NCBI GenBank assembly: GCA_022385755.1
Contig: MU278354.1
Coordinates: 62,001-126,000 of the forward strand
DNA length: 64,000 nt
From: Trametopsis cervina
Lineage: Eukaryota; Basidiomycota; Agaricomycetes; Polyporales; Irpicaceae
Direction: 5' to 3'
The notes beneath the pieces are model-generated. The model saw only the letters and a program-made list of their open reading frames with translations. It had not been told where the DNA came from and did not search any database. Positions 56,917 to 64,000 of the stretch are shown here, in pieces. The first letter of the stretch is position 1, and each line of letters starts with the position of its first letter. Position numbers and translations under genes: made by a program.

Positions 56917-57661
56917 CTACTTGTTATGCCACAATAGCGTCTTGAGACTGTTCCAATGCTCCGAATCGCGGTATAGGTAGACCATGGAATTGAACATTCC
57001 CGGCTGGATCGTCTCCCCGCGTTCCTGGAAGAGCCACATGACGGCGCCCCAGCACACTGCAGCAAAAATGGAGAAGTGCCGTGCGTTCGGTGGGACCGGC
57101 TTGACTGCTGAGGACGCGGTAGACGACATGTTGTAGGGTGAGGGGGCGCGGGGTATGAATGAGGCGACTACGCGGGAGCAGACGTAAAGCACGATCTAAA
57201 TAGCCATGAGGACGTCGGTGCTCGGAACGTTAGCTTAGACACATACCTGCTCGTTGATTGCGCTGCGTTCTCCGAATACGACGTATCCGCCTATCAGCCC
57301 CGCAATAAAGGTGTCAAGACTTCGCTCCTTCCCTCCATTCGCTTTCTTCTGAAGTAGCAACATCGTCTTGTACAATGACACAAACTTGGCAAGGTTCAGC
57401 GCATGTGTCTTCGTAGCCCGGAAGATCGTCCGTAGTCGACTTGGCCAGCTAATTTATTACGTATTCAGCACTATGAATCAAAACTTAGCGTACGAACTGA
57501 ATGGAAGTAACTCACTCTCCTCGACCAAACAAGATAGCCATGATCAATGCATGAGGGAATCGCACTTTCACGCCGTACACTAGGCCATTGCGCGCACCCT
57601 TAAGGATGGCGAGGTAGTCATGGTAAGCCGGGTCGGCGAGAATCTGCCCAAAGGCCTCCAT
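56917..57661 (-). CDS. Peroxisomal membrane protein PXMP4/PMP24 (Tim17 family)
   Basis: Member of the Tim17/Tim22/Pmp24 superfamily, located in the peroxisomal membrane. Exons 57516-57661, 57247-57448 and 56917-57195 give 208 aa. Conserved stretch LAILKGARNGLVYGVKVRFPHALIM is at residues about 16-40, followed by RTIFRATKTHALNLAKFVSLYKT, GGKERSLDTFIAGLIGGYVVFG and, after the last join, IVLYVCSRVV. A C-terminal WGAVMWLFQ segment and SMVYLYRDSEHW follow. Four membrane segments are plausible. It converges on the BTB gene. Confidence 0.88.
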
Positions 57662-57947
57662 GGTGGTTTAGGACAGAATACGAGCGATGACGGATGAAGT
57701 ATCCCCAACCTGTTGAAATCATGCACGAGTATAAAGTCGACCGGTAGACGCCACATGAACGCGTTGATAGAAGCGAGCGCATGTGATTCTCCGTCCCGAG
57801 GCAAAGTGCTGCGAAGTGCAAACGAAGTGATGCATAGGAATGAACGAGCGCTTCGTACATTGACAGTAAACATGCAGATATACAGATAGAGAATTATATG
57901 TAGTTCGTGGCATAGTAAACATTAGGGAGACAGATAGATGTAAGGTA

Positions 57948-60900
57948 TCATGAGTGATTGTCGAAGTACTCATCACGGAATGTAAACCTGCTCGGGGTGA
58001 CTAGCTCGAGCTTTCAAGAAACATGTGTCAGTGGCTGCGAGGGAAACATGTTTGAGAGCAGGAATGCTTACACCGTCGGCTTCCAACCTTGACTCGTCGA
58101 AGCTCTCTACGATAATCACATATCGACGGTAATGGTCCATAATGTCGTGTTGCAGCGCAATCTTTGTCATATCCGCCATAAGCTCCTTTACCACCACGTC
58201 AATGATGTCGCTGTCTGGAACCTTCGGAAAGGCCGTCTCAAACATCCGGACGCACTCCTCCACCATGCTGTTGCGCCCGGAGAATTGCAGCCTCGTAGTC
58301 GTATCGATCCAGTCCAGCTGAGGGTCATACATAATGTCTATCCGGTTTTTCTCCAATCGGGGAGCGCGGATTAGGGGCGGTGAATAGAGCAACGAGACCA
58401 CGCCGTCTTCGATCAGGTCCAGCAGATCCGAGAATGCGAAGTCAGCACTAAGTCTGAGTGAGCCCAAAACGCGCTTATGACACCAAGAGGCATACTGACC
58501 TCTCGCCAAGAGTGGACGGGTCTGTGGTCGGATAAGTCAACTTCACGAGAGCACCGATAACATATGGGTGAATATAGCACATCCACAATGGGTGCTCGTC
58601 CACGAGCTTGATTAAATCGTATACATCGAACCTGCGTTCTCTCACGGCAGCGGGGGTGACACTCATAATACCACCTACCAAACCGGTCAGAACGTTCAGG
58701 GTCATAACATAGCGAAGGACGCACCGCAAGGATAAATCTCTCTTAAACCCCAACGTTCAGGGGCAACAGAAGGGTGCGTGCCATATGAGTATATATGCAT
58801 GTCATAATGCTTAAGTCTTCGCATACCCAGCGCCGGTAGTTTGTGAAGCGTGGGTAGGGCGCCGACGTGCACGAACAATATCCGGACATCTGCTTTGTAG
58901 CCGACATTCTTTGCGCCGCACTCGTCCAGCACAGCAACGAGCGCTGAGGTCTCGTACCCTGGTTCGTCGGACGTTCCATCTACAGGTGCATGCCATATGC
59001 AGTATGGTCGATGCGGCGTCCTCGTTAGGAAGTCGTACACTTCCGCAGTAAACCTGTGGATGCGGAGACCTAGAGAGAATAAAGGTTTCCGAAGTAGTTT
59101 CTCTGATTCGCCGTTGTCCTCGATAGCCTTCACGAGCTGTGGGTCGAGTTTTCCCGCATCAGAAATGTCACTCTGAGACTGTTGCCAGCGATTCTGTGTG
59201 TATTCATCAACGGTAATTTTCCAAGGTACGAGGGCAGCCAATATGGAGCTTTGGTCTTTCAAGTAGCTGGGAACATTGAAGAGCGTGCAGACTTCCGTGA
59301 CTGCCGAGGGAAACAATATCATCAATCCGACCGGATCGTTATCCAGATATGCATGTGCATACGTGAACTGAAGGCAACAGTCAGCGAGCTTGTGCACAGT
59401 CGGGGGCAATAGACATACCTGCTGTGTACGAGCCATCCATCCGCCGACAGTCGATATAGCATCGAAGTCCTCTTCAGCCGCATGCGAGACCTTGCAACAC
59501 TGTTGAACTGTTGAACAAGCCTGAAGGAGTATATACAGATCCGAAATATCGTGAAACTTCTGTAGTCGCAACATTGAGACATCTGGGTTATACACAACGC
59601 TAAGACGTAGGCCTCGGGGTAGAGGGTCGGTAGGATCTGATAGGGCGACATTGCATAGCCTGTCCGCCCTGTCTGGTCCGGCTTCCATATACAATTCGCC
59701 AGTCCATTTCCACTTCTTCGGTATGCTGACAGGAACAATGTCTATCAAGACTGGCAGCAATAGATAGATAACATATACGTACGTGAGTTTGAACTCAAAG
59801 GTCTTCTTTGCAACGGCAGGGGGTTTGGAAGTCGGTTGGGTCTCCTCATCACCTGTAGGTTCACTTCGCTCAAGTATTAGCTATGCCGCGCAGATATTCA
59901 TCAGCTGAACAACGTACATCATAGGAGCAGCCATGCTGTATCGCCATGTTAGCCAAGTACACAAGTTTAAGAGCAAAGAACCACTCACTCTGGAGGCATG
60001 ACGGAGCTCAAGAATTTCTCAGCATCTGTGAGCTCCTTCGGAGACTGCTGTACTGTGTTAGACCTTGGAATAGCAGGTGTTTGACGTCTATGCAGTCCAA
60101 AATGAATCCTGAATCCGTACTTTGGTTTCTTCACTCTTACCGTGTAATGGGAGCCGTATCCTTGAGTATCGAGGGAGAGTGCGCTCCGGATGCACGACGA
60201 GATGATGACTCGCCCCAGCCTTCACCCGGCGTGGTGGCTGATGGCCAGTTCCAATCTGTATCTCCCCATCCACCATCATCAACAACAGGGGAATCGACTA
60301 TCGGCTTGTCAGAGAAGAAAGAACGGTTGCTTTTCTGCGTCTTATCAGTAGCCCAGAGAGGAACTGCATCTGTGCTGTATGGCCTGACTGGCTGCGAAAG
60401 GTTTGAATACGTAGCCGGCGTGTTCTTCTTAAAGCTCAAGTTGGCTAGAGACTTCCTTCCAGGCAATGGCGCGCTTGTAGTTGCGGACGCCGGTGTGAGA
60501 GGAACGGCAGGAGAAGCTTTGCTTGTGCTAGCAGATACCGGAGTCGGAGGAATGGCAGGGGATGCCTTATTCGCGCCTGCGCGTTCTGCCAGCTTCTGCT
60601 TTGTAGATATAGACGTTGTGCCGCTCTTGTCGACGAGTTGCATAGGCATCATCTGAACCTTCGGGTTCGCCTGCCTCTCTCTGTGGCTCGGCAATCTCGG
60701 AGTCGTGGCAGAAGCAGTGACTGGGGTGGTAGTATTGCTACTGGCAGACTTGTCCGTGGCAGAGGCCCCTGTAGGAGGTGGAATGCGTATACTCAGGTTG
60801 GGGGCGCGCTTTGGTGGCTTAGGGGGATCTGGGCTCCCACCAGGAGAAGAAGGGGCTGAGAATAGCGAGTCATGGTCTCCCGAAGTGCTGGCATTGACAT

Positions 60901-62084
60901 TTGACTTGCTACCAGACTTCAAAATATCAGGGCGCGATGCTTTTCTTTGCGCGGCCTCAGCTGGTTCTTTTGGTTTATCTGGAGCACGTTTTGGAGCTGG
61001 TGCATTGCTTGAAGACGGTATCTTCGGGGACGACTGAGAGACATTGCTCGTAGCTGTGCGAGCTTTGCTTAGAGGTTCCTCTTCATCCGAGCTTGTCTGC
61101 ACAATACACAATTTCAGCGTGACTATACCGCTCTGGGAGATGATACACTTACTATTTCTATAGTCCCCAGTCGCTTAATAATGGTCCTCTTAGCTGAATT
61201 AGCGAGAGGGACGTCATCATCAGACTGATTGATTGTTAGCCCAAAAATATGAAAGAAATATCGAAATCTATCACCGATTCTGTTTGATATACCCAAGTAG
61301 GTTTCTTATTCTTCGACTACAGACATTATTAGTGTATAACCGATTATTAGAGCATATGTACAGCAGTACCTTCTGTTTGATAGCCTTCCCAACTTTCCGT
61401 CCCATACTAGGAGATGATGTGCTAGCAACCACTTCTTTCCCTTTCCCCTTATCTGTATCTTTCTCTTTCTCAGGTTCTCTGTCTTTGGTTTTCTTTTTCT
61501 TGGACGGCGGGTGGCCATATCTATGCCTTTCGCGTTCTAAAATTAGTGGGAAGTGAGTGGTACTATTTCGTGCGCGATCTGATAGAAACGCACCTATCCA
61601 GTCTGGCGTGGCGTATACCGTGTCGCCTGGGTGGTAGTCCTCGTCGTCCGTACCGACATCCTCCCAGAACCTCTTTAGCAGCTCTGAGCATCCCTGCATG
61701 TTCACAGTTGGCTCCCAGCTACACATAAATTAGCAACGACTCCAACGTAGGCTTTGCGCGCGAACCTGTTCTCGTCTGACGAGTATCCTCCCCACTGGCA
61801 GTTCCTCGAGGTCAGATGCGGTCAAGGGTACCCCTAGCTATTCGATTCACCTTGACATAGTATTCCTAAAGGTGCATCAGCTTAAGTCCACAGAAGATCA
61901 ATACAACAGTCTCACCCAGTCCCCATCTTCAGTGACTCTGGCCTTCTTGATGACCTCTGCCACAAGAAACAAACCATGCAGGTTTAGCCACCTACTTTCG
62001 CAGCCCGTGCAACTGCTGTGGCTCACCGACTTGATATTGTTCTTCACCCTCAGGGCTTGGGCTCAGCCGTCGTCTCTTAACCAT
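57948..62084 (-). CDS. Chromodomain protein resembling Chp1 (RITS complex)
   Basis: Large chromatin protein. The N-terminal exons 62027-62084, 61916-61956, 61851-61865 (15 nt), 61766-61794 and from 61718 on encode a full chromodomain: YQVEVIKKARVTEDGDWEYY, VKWGGYSSDENSWEP and GCSELLKRFW. The aromatic cage positions (Y/V, W, Y) are kept, so methyl-lysine binding (H3K9me) is likely. A long Ser/Pro/Lys-rich linker follows (60150-61680). The C-terminal half has IPKKWKWTGELYME with a beta-rich run that suggests a SPOC-like barrel, and later GGIMSVTPAAVRERRFDVYD ... HPLWMCYIHPYVIGAL, recalling the PIN-like domain of Chp1/TASOR proteins. The end at 57948 uses GT-AG after SRLEADG; 57973 is an alternative. 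The chromodomain is certain; Chp1 homology is inference. Confidence 0.75.
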
Positions 62085-62325
62085 ACGAAACGACGATTAA
62101 CGGTTCTTCAACACGAGGGCGCAGACGCGAAATGCAACGATCGTACGTGCAAGAGCGCAGGTCGCGTTCTCAGCATCGTGCCGGCGCGTGGGCCGCGGCG
62201 AACGCGCTTCTACCGTGCATAGCTCACGTGCAGCTATCCCGTCATGGCGCCTACACAGGGTCGCTGATCGCGCTGCCCATCCCAATCTACAACGACGTTC
62301 AACCACTCACGCACCAGTGTTAATC
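62085..62325. promoter_or_regulatory. Shared upstream region of the Chp1-like gene and MTC1
   Basis: 241 bp between two divergent start codons. It is GC-rich with no evident TATA box, so both genes probably start from a compact bidirectional promoter. Confidence 0.45.
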
Positions 62326-63813
62326 ATGGCCGGAAAGCCGAAATCGAAACAGCAGGAGGCCCTCCAATTCCTCGACGATCTGGATAACCTAGCGCCGCCG
62401 CCTGCGGGCACAGGTGCTGGTCAAACAGCAACAACAGGAGCAGGAGGAGCGCCGCCAGAGGGCGAGGCAGAAGTGTACGCGTTCATCGACGAAATCACGC
62501 AGAAAAGCTCGGAGCCGCCGCGCGTCGTCCTCTCGCACGTCGACCGGCCGCTCTCGCGCGCAGGCACACCGACACTCCGTAAGAGCACCGAGCGCGTGAA
62601 GGTTGGACAGGCTGCGCCTTTGCTCCCGTCCTCCGCGGCCGGCGCGTCACCGATCGTTCGCTCTGAGTCGACGAGCTCGAGGATATCGCTCGCCTCGACG
62701 TCGAGGGCCGAGTCGCGCACCGCGACACCTCCCCCGCAGCCGCAGGCCTCGCAGTCGTCGGGATGGGGCTGGGGCAACGTCTGGTCGAGCGCGACGACGG
62801 TGATCCAGCAGGCAAGGACGGCTGTGGATGAGCAGGTCAAGAATCTCCCTGCCATACCCGCGAATGAGCAGGCGAGGAAGTGGGGGGAGGGCGTGTTGGA
62901 GTATGCTAAGAACGCGCAGTTGGACAAGCTCGGTGCGTTTGCTGAGTTTATTTCGTCTCTCATCTCCGGACGTTGAAAGTTGATTACCTATCATTGCAGG
63001 TCAAGATTTCAAGCGCGTGGGATTGTCTACGCTCACTGATATTCTCAATGTCGTCGCTCCGCCCATATCAGAGCACGAGGTGATCAAGGTGTGGTTGAGC
63101 CATGACATGAAAGGCTACGAAGGCGTTGAGTCTCTGGTCTACCGCGCCCTCATACGGGTCTGTATCCTTCATTTCCTATCGTTACTCCAGCTCTCATGTC
63201 TGCATTAGATTCTAGAGCAAGTAGAGGGTGGTGATTTGGTCGTAAACCGCGGCGACGAGTCCCGCCCTAAGAACGCTGAATCAGAGAAGCGCGATCTGAA
63301 CACGGTAGAAGGCCTCGATGCCGCCGTCAAACTAGCCCAGGCAAGTTCCACTCACACGACTAGTGGTCCTGTAACTGACCCAGCCACACACAGGCTAACC
63401 TCGAGGAGCTTATCAAGCGGAACGCACAGCCCGAGCAGCCCGCCGTCAACTCTTCACAGAACCCCGCCACGTACTCCTACGTCTATCTCCGTATTCAGCC
63501 GTTCATAAGTACACTCACACTCCCGCACAACGGCGCGACCGTAGATGGGCAGCCCGCATCCCACTCAACGCTGCAATTTGTCCTGTACCTCTCCGACCCA
63601 GGACATCAACTTACTCACTCCACGGTGACCCAGGCCGTGCCTGGCAAATGGCTCGAGCTCTGGGATCAATATGACTGGGTGGAAGATCTTGTGGTCGAAG
63701 CTATCAGACTTGGCGTGGAGGTACTCGGGCAGGAATATATTGTCTCACGGATGGGCTGGGACAAGAAGCAAGATATCACTGAGGTCGAGCCGGCTGCAGC
63801 AGAAACGGCGTAG
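62326..63813 (+). CDS. MTC1: Mtc1-like protein (maintenance of telomere capping 1)
   Basis: Fungal Mtc1 family, named for genetic interaction with cdc13 in yeast; molecular role unclear, with links to vesicle traffic. Exons 62326-62932, 63000-63157, 63209-63340 and 63394-63813 give 438 aa. Family landmarks are the start EALQFLDDLDNL, the VYAFIDEI motif, WGWGNVWSSATTVIQQA, ANEQARKWGEGVLEYAKNAQLDKLG, FKRVGLSTLTDILNVVAPPI, and the C-terminal TYSYVYLRIQPF, LQFVLYLSDPGH, WLELWDQYDWVEDLVVEAI and LGVEVLGQEYIVSRMGW. The last intron begins with GC (CAG|GCAAGT ... CACAG) rather than GT. Confidence 0.9.
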
Positions 63814-63942
63814 CGCGCTCTAACTTGATGATCGAGTTTCCTCACCTTTGGAAGTGATCACTTTCGTGTACTGTTCGCAAGGCGCATCGGTTTAGGAAAG
63901 CTAAAGAATGTATTATTAACACGGAATAGCTGCACCCGGTAT

Positions 63943-64000
63943 CTATTTCTTCTGCTCGGGTGGTGGCGGGGGTGGGGGGACGTGCTTGAGCTCCTCGGGT
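63943..64000 (-). CDS. 3' end of an unidentified gene
   Basis: Reading the minus strand from the window edge gives PEELKHVPPPPPPPEQKK and a stop (TAG at 63943-63945). The proline-rich then lysine-rich ending looks like a real C-terminus, and it converges on MTC1. Too short to name. Confidence 0.4.
   Translation of the reverse strand, partial: PEELKHVPPPPPPPEQKK

Overview
This window looks like nuclear DNA of a mushroom-forming basidiomycete (Agaricomycetes). The genes are compact, mostly single-copy fungal housekeeping genes broken by many very short introns (about 48-66 nt, GT-AG, often with CTAAT/CTGAC-like branch sites). Several coding exons are extremely small. The window also carries families I associate with Agaricomycetes (a DUF6533-type membrane protein, a BTB/POZ protein) and one intron-containing tRNA. 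I could run no searches; product names come from reading the conceptual translations and from knowledge of the families. Exon borders were chosen so that conserved protein motifs read through in frame.

Layout. 1-7.7 kb: 3' end of an Urb2/Npa2 ribosome-biogenesis gene, a threonine aldolase (-), a small C2H2-type zinc-finger protein (+), TIM10 (-) and the U3 snoRNP WD40 protein UTP4 (+). 7.7-13 kb: a gene-poor stretch, a DUF6533 multi-pass membrane protein (+) and SYM1/Mpv17 (-). 13.5-17.3 kb: a flavin L-amino-acid-oxidase-like gene (-), a 36-bp tandem repeat and peptidyl-tRNA hydrolase 2 (-). 17.5-27 kb: a run of plus-strand genes: DEAD-box helicase HAS1, a TMEM33/Pom33 protein, a short membrane protein, a four-CBS plus PB1 protein and SAGA subunit SGF11. 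27-37 kb: an MFS transporter (-), a UPF0658-type Golgi membrane protein (+), a ULP1 SUMO protease (+) and a BET1 SNARE (-). 37-37.6 kb: tRNA-Met(CAU) with an intron, preceded by a tandem array of tRNA 5'-half copies. 39.4 kb: a Yippee protein. 39.9-54.1 kb: mostly gene-empty, holding only one small predicted protein. 54.1-64 kb: a Ras-type GTPase, a BTB protein, a PXMP4 peroxisomal membrane protein (-), a large chromodomain protein that resembles Chp1 of the RITS complex (-), MTC1 (+) and the 3' tip of one more minus-strand gene.

Functional themes. Three genes act in ribosome biogenesis (URB2, UTP4, HAS1) and PTH2 acts in translation quality control. TIM10, SYM1 and PXMP4 belong to mitochondria or peroxisomes. 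SGF11, ULP1 and the Chp1-like protein touch chromatin or SUMO control. Several neighbours are divergent pairs sharing 240-380 bp of upstream DNA (threonine aldolase/zinc finger, TIM10/UTP4, PTH2/HAS1, Chp1-like/MTC1).

Most striking signals: a predicted 2-nt internal exon in the Ras gene, a 6-nt internal exon in PTH2 that supplies the conserved QC of the AAQC motif, a tRNA-Met 5'-half tandem array beside its parent tRNA, and the Chp1-like chromodomain protein.
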